From Sporopachydermia quercuum (lineage: Eukaryota; Ascomycota; Sporopachydermiomycetes; Sporopachydermiales; Sporopachydermiaceae): 64,000 nucleotides of DNA. The stretch is from the NCBI GenBank assembly GCA_001599295.1, contig BCGN01000006.1:434001-498000 (forward strand), in the 5' to 3' direction. Positions 21,901 through 32,673 of the stretch are shown here, one piece after another. The notes under the pieces are model-generated. The model searched no databases. It was given only the letters and a program-made list of their open reading frames with translations, and was not told the origin of the DNA. Within the stretch, counting starts at the first letter, position 1. Every line of letters begins with the position of its first letter. The translations under genes and the position numbers were made by a program.

Positions 21901-22411
21901 ATTCCAACAGCCACCCCAACAACAGCTACCNTATCAACAGGTAAAGCAATACCCTCAACCTAGTCCTGGTGCTGGTCCTCAAGGAATTCCTATGCCGAAC
22001 TCCCGCCAAGATTCTTACAGTAATCCAAACATTCCTAGACAGCAAAATGGTCCTCCAATTGATCATGGTGCCTCTGGCTACGAACAATATCCCCCACAAC
22101 GAAGGGCTCCTCAGGGGCATAGCTATCAAAACCAACCCATTCCACCCGGAGATATTGGCTACCCTTCGCCATCTTTAAGTCAGCACCAAAGAAGGCCACC
22201 GCTTAACAGTGGGTTAGGGTCTAGCTCAGGCTCAAATTTTGGATATATCTCAACTTCCCATGGAAGTTTCGGATCATATGATCAAAAGGGGGTTCCTGTG
22301 GGACCAGCATCAGCAGTTCCGAATAGTCCATATGCAGTTGCAGCTCAAGCTTCAGGGCAGAATAAAATGAGTAAGAATCAATCAAGGCGAAACAATCTGT
22401 TGGGTGGATGA
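18965..22411 (+). CDS. SKG3: PH-domain protein of the Skg3/Caf120 family
   Basis: 1148-aa protein matching the paired yeast genes SKG3 and CAF120. Caf120 is found with the Ccr4-Not complex, and both proteins localise to the bud neck or cortex. The first PH domain spans about residues 55-175 (KYFSGYFMLLCDL, RKWNEVYGVLTGTQLAYWN, FTTWYAAFRLSIFE). A second PH-like region lies at about 205-340 (EEWVSVRFGSG, PWKRCYAVI). A conserved block with HYLTLEDTKDLC and NWSSSQWDEAF continues to about residue 400. The last 700 residues are a disordered Gln/Pro/Ser/Asn-rich tail with poly-Gln runs. The species appears to have one gene where S. cerevisiae has two, so the choice of name is arbitrary. One N falls in the tail. 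No intron is needed. Confidence 0.85.
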   Translation: MGVFTTKGGSKRFSLNSQHSVEISRERETSGSGLPPPEDLGPELNPIVTLLNCQNSRKYFSGYFMLLCDLNADGQPAERKWNEVYGVLTGTQLAYWNTGSIGSKERFDASKPNYINFTDSSFKPIEVLPSPNGDLHNLIVVSTTLKNRFLLQYSNVEDFTTWYAAFRLSIFELTSLQEAYSAALLSARGTRLKDIRVILAETKFRREEWVSVRFGSGMPWKRCYAVITPSEHKRNPKKQLKKKHYGTIQFYEDEKKSKKNSMAQITSATSCVAIYPQSPVLIDQSTLLKIKGDICFGKSKEPKEASIFLMPEQHPSVAGFETLIRFLVPVLDIFHLYGRPTRLISDKTNPESLLFALPVLPKCHYLTLEDTKDLCKRQGYQNWSSSQWDEAFKQILSSKLQTGYEGCGSLSSFGATIRNRALGAASPSPVGHPDAVSNLMRVQNEALQQGNGNGLHSGAPVTRVLSNGQASISTGSSSSLSELNQANNSKQLRYAASPLRQQFSSNDDIDEKRAAGRGAPYSGSNNSSRSLGSVEDSMVALSFTNDNNSASSNYRQQTASAGDNSKLGALGTPPYPINGGIGVGPLAAVAGSKQLNPSKSNESSNYRNRQQFQQQGNRDAEASSGAIGSPIPSNSEQRNPYAHSAGKSQYSEEPVTRGATVATASLGGPLSGPEDMGSQSQDLSGGTYGQPQGQYSSPTESEYVRNQTVASHKPMGQQQQQDRPEYRNNGANNISSSNGRPLYNADGYNTDMNMPAPKRGPLQPGQPPPQRNQSYEIYVTPTPTTNVNNVPYSNTHASQQQQQSVLPKHQQQAEGSYPHNQPIQLQPQQTQQRGPFQHEYRQNQLKQPQGAYNNIKKLATPPKISTKPSQSPPPQADMHVPVPMQQPAYQTGYPSGDMNYGYSNEGSRPPGQGYHGHPGKGPQGFTSLQQPRFVERPPGAGPYGSSSGQYNNSSQSSLPMKPGYTKNSSFSKAQGHPGQFQQPPQQQLXYQQVKQYPQPSPGAGPQGIPMPNSRQDSYSNPNIPRQQNGPPIDHGASGYEQYPPQRRAPQGHSYQNQPIPPGDIGYPSPSLSQHQRRPPLNSGLGSSSGSNFGYISTSHGSFGSYDQKGVPVGPASAVPNSPYAVAAQASGQNKMSKNQSRRNNLLGG

Positions 22412-24384
22412 TATTGAGGTCAAAATGATGCATGATGTACATATTGCTAGATCCTTGGCTGATCTTGAATAGTTTACCATGCGCTCCGGTTGCTCTGGTA
22501 TTTCTCTTCTTTGGATATAATCCCGACACCTGTGTCAGGATGTATGTACAGAGAATAGAGAAGACGTTGGCCGTCACTGTTTGCTCTTCCAATTAAGTAT
22601 AGAACACCATCGGTAATGAATGAATAAGTGAGCTGAGGTAGAGTGCACTTCAAAAGGCAGTTCAAAAGGTAGCTATTGCAAGACTGACTATCACGAATTA
22701 TTTATGAAACTATATTTTGCTTCCTTTTTCATTTGACGTTATGAACAGTAATTAGTGGCCTCTTAACATGTGATTTTATTGGCTATTGATTCAGTGCTGT
22801 TGTACTATAGTGTACTCTATTGTACTATGCTTCCAATTCACTATATATTCTACTGTTTTGAATTTCATTGTATCTATACTATTACAGTTGAGTTGGCTTA
22901 ATCTTGATTTATTTTGGTATATTTCAGTTTATTTTAATTTATTGGAATTCGTTTCATTTTCTTTCCTTTCGTTCCCTTTTGATATAATCTCTTGTATTAC
23001 TAGTCTGAGTTTTGTTTCATGATGTATGTATGTCTGTATAATAACTAATACACTTGTAATATATATAAATGTGATGAACAAGCTAAGCTGGTTTATTAAA
23101 GTAGCATGAATACTTCAAAAGAGAAAAAAGAGAAATGGATCACTTATCTATTGATTCATCTACTATCAATTCATTTACAGTATTTAGGAATTTGTTGTAT
23201 TGTTCGTTTTCAATTGAAAGTCTGTTAACAAACTGGTAAAATGTATGCAAGAAATTAAATAAAAATATCATTTGATGTTCATTTAATCTAGACTATCATA
23301 GTCTTAGTCACTGAAGTTTGATTATATAATGTACTAAATGTATCTAGCTTCACTTCACATCTAAATAAATCAGCAAATTTGCATTGTAAATTCTACAATT
23401 TGGAGTATTTATGGACAATAGGATGTTGTGTTGATTAATTACTATCACATCACTTGAAAAAGATGTAACTGTACTCAAATCTCACATTCAATCTAGCCTC
23501 TTGCTTATTCGATGACCAGTAAATGTTTGACATCAAAAAGCATCCAGCTCAAGGTCAGCTATGAAAACGTTTGACCGAGCGAGGAACAAGGCATTAAGGA
23601 ACAGAAAAAAAAGAAATAATGAAAAATAAAATAAAGGTGAAAGGTAGGCGATGGACTGAACAATTCAAATGCGAGACTATGAACCAAGTTATATCATTAG
23701 TTCCTTGCTACGATTAGACTTGACAGCTTTAAAATTGTTTGTTAGTATTGAGTGATTTCCATTATTCAAACGTTAGTGCTACCTTTAGAGTGGCTAACTA
23801 TTCAGTGGTTTCTCCATTCCGTTGTTCAAGTTTACTTCTATTCCAGGTGTTGCAAGTACTTTGAATCAGTAAGAAAAAAGCAATTTCGAAAGGTGCGATT
23901 CTTATAAAGAGTGCAATTCATCTTCATGACAAATATAATACAAATGCGACATAGTACTATGCATGGATAGATGCGTGATTATTTTTGATCATATGACAGT
24001 TAAGCCAATGTTCTTTCTATAATGCACCAGCCAGGCTTCATTATGTTATTACGTCCGTTGGTTTCACAGATACGATATCTTTGTGTGAATATTGGCCGAA
24101 TATTTTGATTGGAATCCATCTTTCAGCATAGTTCACGCTATTGTTATCGTACCTCGCACAAAAAATCAATGATTCGAGCTTTTCATGCTTGCCTTGGCTT
24201 TTCATGACATTATCCCGTTATATGTGATGATAACATACTTATCAAACAGTTATGTCATTGATTGGGCCAATGAATTGCTAACTCTTCATCTAATAAAAAG
24301 AAAAAAATACCCTCAACCAATCATCAGCAAACTAGCCATCATACAGAGGGTAGCTTACAGTTCTCTTGTTGAAATCACCAAAAT
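22412..24384. other. Intergenic region between convergent SKG3 and MBP1
   Basis: Nearly 2 kb between two 3' ends. It is AT-rich with only short open frames of no known kind. I see no RNA gene or repeat here. Confidence 0.5.
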
Positions 24385-27300
24385 CTACACAGTATCAACT
24401 GCTCTCCTCAGAAACCCAACTATTCTTGCTGTATCGACATTAACAGGATCACTTTCCACTGCCTGAACTAAACCTTCTAATAGTCCATCTACCTGATCCT
24501 CTGCCACACCAGTGCATAAACTGACAACTTTCCTAAACTTGGCCTCTAATTCAGCAGATCTCATTTTCAGATCGTCTTTCAGCTTCACAAGTCCTGCCTG
24601 GTTCTGCTTGTATGCTTCTACTCGAGCTTTTAGTATTCTAACAGGAGGTAAATCAGGATAGGAAGCCAGCGAACCTGAGAGCTCGATATAACCAGTGTTT
24701 GTTGACTGACCAGATAGAATTGCTTCATGTTGCATTGCAACATGATTATAAATAGACCAAACTCTGAAAGGTTCATCTGCGTCAATTTCAATCTTGGCAT
24801 TAGGATTTTCATTTTCATTGTTGTTGTTACTACTGCTATTCATGTATGAGGAAGAACTAGGTAGATCCTTTACTGATGCCATTGAAATATCAGCATCGGT
24901 GTCAGCACCTGCACCTGCGCCTGTGCCTGCATTATCACTATTATCACCATTATTACTGTTATTACCGTGTTTATTCCCAGAAGTACTAGTATTTCTATCA
25001 GTAGTATTAGCCACGCTAGCATTAATATTACCTTCAGTAGTATCATGACCTCCATTCAGTAGAGCAAACTTGCGAGATTCCTCTTGAATGGCACGATCAA
25101 GATTCTGAGACCGTTGTTGCAATTCCATGAGTTCTATGCTTAAAGCCTTTAAGTTCTCGTATTTTTTTCGTGACTCTGCTATTTTCCCTGATGATACAAC
25201 TAACTGTTCTCTCATCTCTTTAATAACTTCTTCTTTGCTTGCGAGTTCGGATTGGAAGTCTCCCGAAAGTGAATCCAGCATTGTTTTCATTGATTTGAGC
25301 ATATCCTGCGATTTCTGTACTTTGTCAAATGGATTATGGGCAAACGCTCGCTTTTTACTCTCATTGGCACTGCTGCTTCGCCGTTCTGATGCTATTGATA
25401 AAGAATTACTTTTGCTCAATTGCCTAGAAACACTATCAATGCCAACTCTCACCCCATCGAAAAGACCAGAAGGGCGGAAATTAGATATATCTTCGCCATT
25501 AATAACAATGCCAAAATCAATTGGCTTTAACCCAGCTCGGTTAGGTATTCCTGTGTCAGCACCTACTTCCAAGAGTTGTTGAACAATGGACTTGTTGCCA
25601 ACAATAGCTGCCAGATTCAAACTCGTATCTCCATTTTTATCCTGGTAATTCACAACTTCGTTCATGAACTTAGTGAAGTTGAAAGGGGTTCTTTCTATTG
25701 TGGGCCCTCTGGTGACAATCCATTCAAGAAGAGATGAAAGATAGTATCTTGAAGCATCTGATCTACCCTTAATACCTGAAGTAACAGCAATGTGATGGAG
25801 CACTGTTCTTCCCATTTGGTCAACCAGATTGATATTAGGATATAAAAGGTCTAACAATTGAGGAAATGTACATTGGTCTAGATTATTTGTTACTAGCACA
25901 GCTTTTACCAAAGGCGTTTCACCCACAAAGTTACATCTTAGTCTGTTGGCACCATGCCTGACTAATTCTTCTACCAGGGAGATTCTACCTAAGGCCGCAG
26001 CCCAGTGTAAAGCAGTATGACCAAGGTCGTCAATAGGGATATCAAAGTTAATCGCTGAGATTTTATCCTCAGAATGAAAGATATCTATCAAACGGTCTTT
26101 GTCGTTGGTCATGAATATTTTGGTGATCATCTCTTTAGAATGGTAAAAGTTTTCGACAGAATCCGGGTTCAATGGTTCTAAGCCATAAGGAAAATATGGG
26201 TTGTCCATGTCATGATCAAATACTGGTACTGGATAAGTAAGAGTACTAGTGCTCTGCAGATGTTGTGATGATATAATCTCAGGTTTGGACGAAATGCCAG
26301 TAGCATTATTATTGGTGGTATCATTGTTTGGATCATCGGTAGGTGTTTTGGAACCATCCACTAAGTGATCATTAGCTGAAGTAGTAGAGCTCTTCAGAGT
26401 GTCCATTCTGGAGGACGCCAATGGTTGGTAGGATTGATAAGATTCTTGGTTGTTCTCAGAATGATTGGTACTGGTGAATTTAACACTGGGATCGGAATTT
26501 CTTGAAGCAGCAGACATCGAATCAGATGACATCTGCTGAGATACATCTCTACCTTCGGACATAAGAGCTGTGTTGACTGTAGCAGAAGGTATAGAATCAA
26601 CAGTGCTAGTATTGTTGTTACTGTTATTATTAATGTTGCTACCTTCATTTCTTGCGAGCGCTATCAAACCACTTTGTTTCTCAGATAGACTCTTTCTTTT
26701 CTTAGAACCTACTATTTGCTCTTTAATAGGTGTCTTTGTCGAATGGTTGTTCTCATCATAGTGTAACAATGGTGAGATCAAATCAAAGACTTTATAGTGC
26801 TGAGCTATTTCAACACCACGTTCCAATGGTACCCATGTTCCTTGATATTTACCATATCCACCTTGGATCTTTTCGTAAGGTGTTGTTCTAATTTCTCTCT
26901 CAATAATGCGGGTTCTTTTTGTTTTGTCCAAACCAGCAGCCTTGAGAATTTGAGTGACATTAACCGTATTATCGGACACTCTTTTCATAACAGTAGCACT
27001 ACTGACAGCCATTTCGTATACTTCAATGCCTGAATAGATAGCCTTATATATTCTTCCAGGAATTTGGTTTGCGTCTGAGGACTCTTCGTTTAGATTGGAT
27101 CCTATCGATGAATCTTCTGACAGAGCACCAAATGAGTTAGTAGAAGACGCACTTGGAGAGGGATTATTTCCTGGTATTAATTCACCGTTATTGTACATTT
27201 CTTTTAGGACGTTGAACTGGCCTTGAACATGTCGTACTTGGTTTTCATTGGCTGTGGAAGAGTTTGAAGTAATATGATCTTGAGGTGTGCCGTTATTGAG

Positions 27301-27630
27301 GGTGTTTGCTTGCATGTTTATGCTTGAGTGCCTGCTATGCAAGTGTCGCTGCTGCGGCTGTGGTTGTGGCTGATATTTATTACCTCCAATTGAGGTGGCT
27401 TGAGCCAACTGATCATGAATATCAGACATTGATAAACTAGCTTTCATTGATGGTTCCTTTGGAAAGTTCTTCCTTTCAATTTCGTGGGAATCATCCATAA
27501 TTAGATTATTATCTTCATTATACCCGCCAGAACCAGTATTGGACATTTGATTATCTCCTGTGTTGTATGTGGAGTTAATATAACCAGAATTTGTGTCAGA
27601 GGTATGGTCATTTATCTTTAATGATGACAT
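24385..27630 (-). CDS. MBP1: Mbp1, DNA-binding subunit of the MBF G1/S transcription factor
   Basis: 1081-aa nuclear transcription factor. An APSES/KilA-N type DNA-binding domain lies at about residues 190-290 (YSGIEVYEM, VNVTQILKAAGLDKTKRTRI, EKIQGGYGKYQGTWVPLERG). Ankyrin repeats lie at about 530-715 (GHTALHWAAALG, GETPLVKAV, GRTVLHHIAVTSGIKG, NGDTSLNLAAIVGN, KPIDFGI). A coiled coil at about 770-855 precedes the Swi6-binding C-terminus. The ankyrin block follows S. cerevisiae Mbp1 closely (NNLD-CTF, LLDLLYP, LVDQMGRTVLHH), favouring Mbp1 over Swi4. The basic KKRK stretch at about residue 310 may be a nuclear signal. N-terminal and linker regions are Asn/Ser-rich. The start is the first ATG. 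Two MCB boxes, its predicted targets, lie in the SKG3 promoter. Confidence 0.88.
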   Translation of the reverse strand: MSSLKINDHTSDTNSGYINSTYNTGDNQMSNTGSGGYNEDNNLIMDDSHEIERKNFPKEPSMKASLSMSDIHDQLAQATSIGGNKYQPQPQPQQRHLHSRHSSINMQANTLNNGTPQDHITSNSSTANENQVRHVQGQFNVLKEMYNNGELIPGNNPSPSASSTNSFGALSEDSSIGSNLNEESSDANQIPGRIYKAIYSGIEVYEMAVSSATVMKRVSDNTVNVTQILKAAGLDKTKRTRIIEREIRTTPYEKIQGGYGKYQGTWVPLERGVEIAQHYKVFDLISPLLHYDENNHSTKTPIKEQIVGSKKRKSLSEKQSGLIALARNEGSNINNNSNNNTSTVDSIPSATVNTALMSEGRDVSQQMSSDSMSAASRNSDPSVKFTSTNHSENNQESYQSYQPLASSRMDTLKSSTTSANDHLVDGSKTPTDDPNNDTTNNNATGISSKPEIISSQHLQSTSTLTYPVPVFDHDMDNPYFPYGLEPLNPDSVENFYHSKEMITKIFMTNDKDRLIDIFHSEDKISAINFDIPIDDLGHTALHWAAALGRISLVEELVRHGANRLRCNFVGETPLVKAVLVTNNLDQCTFPQLLDLLYPNINLVDQMGRTVLHHIAVTSGIKGRSDASRYYLSSLLEWIVTRGPTIERTPFNFTKFMNEVVNYQDKNGDTSLNLAAIVGNKSIVQQLLEVGADTGIPNRAGLKPIDFGIVINGEDISNFRPSGLFDGVRVGIDSVSRQLSKSNSLSIASERRSSSANESKKRAFAHNPFDKVQKSQDMLKSMKTMLDSLSGDFQSELASKEEVIKEMREQLVVSSGKIAESRKKYENLKALSIELMELQQRSQNLDRAIQEESRKFALLNGGHDTTEGNINASVANTTDRNTSTSGNKHGNNSNNGDNSDNAGTGAGAGADTDADISMASVKDLPSSSSYMNSSSNNNNENENPNAKIEIDADEPFRVWSIYNHVAMQHEAILSGQSTNTGYIELSGSLASYPDLPPVRILKARVEAYKQNQAGLVKLKDDLKMRSAELEAKFRKVVSLCTGVAEDQVDGLLEGLVQAVESDPVNVDTARIVGFLRRAVDTV

Positions 27631-29413
27631 TTATTCTCAATTATTGTTTGTTATTGCTGCTAATATGTAATGAAATTTATGTTAAAGAGAGGGTGAGGTA
27701 GTTGGGAGATACATATGACGTAATCATTAACTATTCCTCGCTTGTCAATTAATGGTGAATGGCTGATATGGTTAGACTGATGAGAAAAAATAGTATGGAA
27801 GTNAGCCAAATGGTTGTCCATACAAGTTAGTGAATCAAGTGCAATTTGAAAGTTATGAAGGGTATTAAGAGCCTGTTCAATCAAGTATTACAATTGACAT
27901 GTACTATACAACTCTTGTGATAGTGCAGCTCATTCACTACAATACAATACAATATAGAACAATGACAATGAAAATGAAAATGAGAATGAGAATGATAGTT
28001 TCCTCAAGTTATTCAATCAATCAATAAGAATATCTGGAATAACAAGTCAATTGTGTATCTATTTCAATTTATTTCCAACTCTATCATTCGCTATTTTTCC
28101 TTTTCCTATTATCACCTTCCATGCTCGCGATTCTCTCCGTCCCTCGCACAATAATGGGCACGAGGGAGGAAAAGCAAGCAAAATGAGAGTGAAAACTGCG
28201 AACGGGAAAGAAAGTGGTGTATGTCCTACAGAAGTAAATTGTCCTGGACCTTAATGGGAGGACAAAGTGGACAGAAGGATGTTAGTGTTAAAGGGGTAGG
28301 TAGAGAGAAAGTCCTTGATTGACATTATAAGGGAGAACTAGTTATAAAGCTGATATAAACAGTGATATTTAATTGAGCATCTTTTTTTCATTTTGTTTGA
28401 AATGATTTCGAATTTCGAGTACAGTACCGTGGACGAAGTGAAGACTGGCGGGCAGATTGCATAGGAAGAGATCAATTATTGTCCGGTAACACAAGATAAT
28501 AGGTGAGAAAGTGAAACGGAAATGATAAGAGTAAAATGATGAAACAGTATGAGTGGGTTATGTAAATAATCTGTATAATTAATTGATATTTGTTGGAGAA
28601 TTGTGCCATGAAGTAGCCTATTACGCTTTTTGATTACAATGAAGACTTTAGTTCTGGATTCACTTAGGCAAGATGCGGTAAGGGTAATGAAAAGTTTAAC
28701 TATATCGGAAATGATATCAAAATTTTGGGTTCCCTTTCCGATAAAACACAACTCAATTGATGTATGACTAAGATATCTCCAAACGGACAATCATTTACTC
28801 CTGCTCAAAGTTTTATGGCTTCTTGCAGAGATTCTGTATGAAATTTTAATGATTAATTCGAGATTTACCCCATCTCCATCTATAATCGGAATGAAGTTTA
28901 TCGCTTTCGATCTGTTCTGGGTCTATTTGGAAGAATCGCGACATATGGTAATTTTGTCCGCTCAGCATAATGATCATTCTTCATAACTGCAACTGACTCT
29001 AAAAAGACTAAAAGCAACTATTTTGTAGTCCTTATCTTATTGTTTCTAAAAGGTTCATCTAATCAATCATCAAACTCAAGAATATTGGATTTTTTTGATT
29101 CATTCATTGAGTAGTAAAACGTATAGCCGTCCCTTGGAGTCTTATCAACGTCCGGTGTTTCGATTTTCACTGTCCCTTACCTATCCGATAACGGCACTAG
29201 AAACCTTCATTCTATGCGGTATCTCATCCTAGTGTGACATGATGATATGTTCATAATTAATTGATTCTAAATCTGACTTGCTTGTAGCAATTGAGATAGC
29301 AACTAGTCCTCAGCTGATCAATCATATATCAGTAGTCTTCCTGGGGTGATTGATAGAAACGAAAACATTGGTGTGTTTTGTTGTTATCAATCAAGAACAG
29401 AATCGTAGTAATC
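27631..29413. other. Divergent promoter region, MBP1 and VTA1
   Basis: About 1.8 kb between divergent starts. It contains a GAATGA/GAAAAT simple-sequence patch near 27960-28000 and nothing else I can name. Short open frames here show no familiar motif. Confidence 0.5.
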
Positions 29414-30646
29414 ATGTCAGAGCTCCCTTCAACTCCAGGTGAATTGAAGTTCATTCAACCATATATTGCAAGAAGTAAGGAGGTAGAGAAGGCAAATCCT
29501 ATTATATCATATTTCTGTAAATTATTTGCAGTTCAACAAATTCTGAACAAAAGTTTGCATTTGAAATCTCAAGAGATTGCTAGCTATGCCGGAGCTTTGC
29601 TTGATAACATTGAATATCTAAAGAATAATGAACCCAGCTTAACAAGTGAATATGGCAAAGAAATTTTGAATGATGATTTATCAGCGTTTGTTTATATAGA
29701 GAATTTTGCTCAATCAGTATTTGGAAAAGCCGATAAAGATATAAGGAATCATGATTGTTCAAAGTAAGTATATGTGCTTTTGAAGATATCTAATCGATTG
29801 GATAGATGATTGCAATATATTAACAATGTGACTCATAGACAAACTGCAGCTGCTCTTTTTGCTGCATCGATATTCTACAGTTTAACGGCACTGTTTCCAA
29901 TTGAAAACTCTGAGTCTTCGCTAGAGGAAGTAAACTCAAAAATCAAATATGCTAAATACCATGCAGCTCGAATTTTAAAAGCTATCAAAGAAGGAACAGA
30001 TCCCAATGACTATGAGTTACCAGAAGAAGAGGAAGAAAAACAAGCAGAAGCAGAATTAGAACACGGCAATAATGTTAAGGATAACAATGATCTAGAAGAT
30101 GCTACAAATGAGTCCGTAGAATCATATGGCTCGAAACCAAAGGAAGAACAAGTGTCAAAAGCTGAGATTAACCAAGTTATAGACGAAGCAATTAAAGGAT
30201 CATTTAAGCCTGGTATGACTATTTATGATATAGAGGATGATGCTACGGTTGCTATCAATAGTCTCTCAATTGATAACTCAGTTCCTACGGTGTTACCATC
30301 ATTCCCAGCGCCACCAAGCTCTGTAGATGGTAACAACCCTGAACTATGGGTATCAGATTCAAGTTCTCAACCTCAATCACCTAAGCTACCTCATGTCCCT
30401 CGAGCTCCATCAGTCCCAACGACAGCCCCTACGACGCCTCCCCCTGTGTCAAAAGCTAAACCTTCGTCAGAGATCCATATAACTAAGGAGAATGTTCAAC
30501 GCATTGTTGATGAATCTGAATTATACTCAACTGTTCAAAAGCATGCCAAGTTTGCCATCTCAGCATTAAACTATGAAGATGTTCCTACAGCCAAGAAGGA
30601 GCTTTTAACTGCTTTGGCCCTGTTGGAAAAGAACGCTCAGTTCTGA
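29414..30646 (+). CDS. VTA1: Vta1, activator of the Vps4 AAA-ATPase, two exons
   Basis: Cytosolic regulator of Vps4 in ESCRT-III disassembly at multivesicular bodies. Exons 29414-29763 and 29839-30646 are joined across a 75-nt intron (donor GTAAGTATAT, branch ATTAACA, acceptor CATAG), giving 385 aa. The junction reads CSK-QTAAALFAAS and restores the second MIT-like repeat, matching the family pattern after FGKADKDIRNHD. The N-terminal double MIT region spans about residues 1-180. A Pro/Ser/Glu linker follows, and the C-terminal Vps4-binding VSL domain is at about 345-385 (VDESELYSTVQKHAKFAISALNYED, AKKELLTALALLE). The ATG is the first in frame. The linker makes it a little longer than the S. 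cerevisiae protein of about 330 aa. Confidence 0.87.
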
Positions 30647-31242
30647 TTATGTAATATTATATTACGTGACATGAAATATTATAGTGTTTCGTAAGTTCAT
30701 GACCAAGACTGTGTTATTGAGCTCGTCTGTTGGTTAATAGTAATGTATATTACTGAATAAAAGCTCCTTCTCTATGAATATATATTTACCTTTTCAATTT
30801 GCTGTACAGTTACATTTACTTGTCTTTGTATCAAGCTTTGTTAAATACTTTCTCTCTCACCTAACCACGCTTCTCTATATTTGATGATTACGTAATCTTT
30901 GGTTTTTGTCTTCCCTGTTTGCCCTTCTACCACTTCGCCCAGAGCATATCAAGATATAATGACTATATTTACCTACTCAAGTAATTATCAGAATGAAATT
31001 TAAACCCGTGAAAAATTTTAATATTCCACATGAATAAAGTACAACACAACCGCATGAGAAGACTCATTCGATCAGTGAGAGGAACAACATATTATGACCA
31101 TTAGGAAACAAAGCTTATTGTTTTGCATAAAGCTAGTCAAATATTCTGATTGGTAGAATAATTGCTTGTTGAAAGCTGCAGTTGTGGAATTACTACAAAA
31201 AGTGTGTCACCAACCAAGCGAATCAAAGAATCTTTAATAAAC
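30647..31242. other. Intergenic region, SUI2 promoter
   Basis: About 600 bp between the VTA1 stop and the SUI2 start, both genes on the plus strand. AT-rich; I see no defined element. Confidence 0.5.
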
Positions 31243-32178
31243 ATGAGCACAACTAGTTGTCGATTTTACGAGAACAAATTCCCAGAGGTCAATGACCTAG
31301 TAATGGTCAACGTTCAGCAAATTGCTGATATGGGAGCCTACGTGAAGTTGCTTGAATATGATGGAATTGAAGGTATGATTCTGTTGTCAGAGTTGTCCAG
31401 ACGTCGTATTAGAAGTATTCAAAAGTTAATCAGAGTTGGACGTAATGAAGTTGTGATTGTCCTTAGAGTTGACAAGGAAAAAGGATATATTGATTTAAGT
31501 AAACGACGTGTGTCACCAGAAGAAGCTGTGAAGTGTGAAGAAAAATATAACAAGAGTAAAGCAGTGCATTCGATTCTCCGTCATGTTGCCGAAAAGCATA
31601 ACGTTCCTCTTGAAACATTGTACCAAACCATCGGATGGCCATTGAGCCGGAAGTATGGACATGCTTATGATGCCTTCAAGATTGCTATAACTGATCCTGA
31701 GACCGTTTTTGAAGGAATTGAACCACCTTCTAAGGCCATTTTAGACGATTTACTTGTGTATATTTCCAGAAGATTGACACCGCAACCAACCAAAATTAGA
31801 GCTGATGTTGAAGTCACTTGTTTTGGCTATGAAGGTATTGATGCCGTGAAAAAAGCTTTGGCTGCTGCTGAAGATGTTCCCAACTCATTAAACGCCACTG
31901 TGAAGGTGAAGTTGGTCGCAGCTCCTTTATATGTCTTGACATGCTCTTGTTTAGATAAGCAAAAGGGTATTGAGATTTTGGAAGAATCAATCAAGAAGCT
32001 CACTGAAGAAATCACGTCATCTAGTGGTACTTGTAATGTTACTATGGCACCCAAGGCTGTCACTGCAACTGATGATGCTGAATTACAAGCACTGATGGAT
32101 AAGAAGGAGATGGAAACTCGACAAGTTGATGGTGATGATGATGATGACGACGAAATTGGATCAGGTGAAGAATTATAA
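31243..32178 (+). CDS. SUI2: Translation initiation factor eIF2 alpha
   Basis: Alpha subunit of eIF2, which brings Met-tRNAi to the 40S subunit and is the target of the Gcn2 kinase. 311 aa. The S1/OB-fold domain spans about residues 15-90 and contains LLSELSRRRIRS with the regulatory serine (residue 52 counting Met, the classical Ser51). The helical domain (to about 185) has KSKAVHSILRHVAE and LYQTIGWPLSRKYGHAYDAFK. The alpha-beta C-terminal domain follows (ADVEVTCFGYEGIDAVKKAL), and the protein ends in an acidic tail of Asp and Glu. The start at 31243 is the first in-frame ATG and gives the family N-terminus MSTTSCRFYENKFPEV. No intron is seen. Confidence 0.96.
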   Translation: MSTTSCRFYENKFPEVNDLVMVNVQQIADMGAYVKLLEYDGIEGMILLSELSRRRIRSIQKLIRVGRNEVVIVLRVDKEKGYIDLSKRRVSPEEAVKCEEKYNKSKAVHSILRHVAEKHNVPLETLYQTIGWPLSRKYGHAYDAFKIAITDPETVFEGIEPPSKAILDDLLVYISRRLTPQPTKIRADVEVTCFGYEGIDAVKKALAAAEDVPNSLNATVKVKLVAAPLYVLTCSCLDKQKGIEILEESIKKLTEEITSSSGTCNVTMAPKAVTATDDAELQALMDKKEMETRQVDGDDDDDDEIGSGEEL

Positions 32179-32343
32179 ATTATTACTCAATGAACTCATA
32201 GAAAGACACTTACATTCTACAGCTCCTCATATTACCCTTATAACTACTTACTCTTGGCGTGTTCCTTTATTTCTATGTGTAAGTGAAACAAATACAAATA
32301 AAAGTTAACGCATGGAAACCTCGTAAAGATTATAGTAATTTAA

Positions 32344-32673
32344 TTATTGTCGTTGTTCTATTTGTTCTTTATTCTTGATACTAACAAATTTGATTTGCGA
32401 TACTCCTGCATGTCGCATCGTCACTTGTTGCCCTTCAAATGTTCCCTGTAGTACCACCTTGTGTAATTCATCATATGCCTCATAGATATCTATGAGATCG
32501 TAATCTTTACAGCTGGGGAAGTGCTGAGGGAAAGAACACACTAAAGAATCTGAGGATTCATTTAAGCTGTGTTTAGATGAGTTCGATGGGGTTCTATGTA
32601 TCCTCACTTCTGGGTCGCTTTTAGGTAGTGATGAAGAAGAGGAGGATTTGTTGATTATTCTTTTGAAATTCAT
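32344..32673 (-). CDS. Small protein of unknown function (109 aa)
   Basis: A 109-aa open frame with its own ATG, convergent with SUI2 and ending 165 bp from it. The N-terminal half is Ser-rich and basic (MNFKRIINKSSSSSS, RTPSNSSKHSLNESSDS). The C-terminal half looks folded, with YDLIDIYEAYDELHKVVLQG and GQQVTMRHAGVSQIKFVSIK and a balanced residue mix. That composition suggests a real gene, though I do not recognise the family. The SSSSSS and RTPSNSS stretches could be phosphorylated. It is preceded by 1.5 kb without genes. Confidence 0.5.
   Translation of the reverse strand: MNFKRIINKSSSSSSLPKSDPEVRIHRTPSNSSKHSLNESSDSLVCSFPQHFPSCKDYDLIDIYEAYDELHKVVLQGTFEGQQVTMRHAGVSQIKFVSIKNKEQIEQRQ

Noticed and set aside
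25127-25582. Long antisense open frame inside MBP1 and similar ones inside DRS2, SKG3, TKL1 and MET10
   Set aside because: These are shadows of well-supported genes on the opposite strand or another frame, with no independent motif.
29236-29278. C/D snoRNA candidate (ATGATGA and CTGA about 35 nt apart) before VTA1
   Set aside because: Too short, no terminal stem, no C'/D' boxes.
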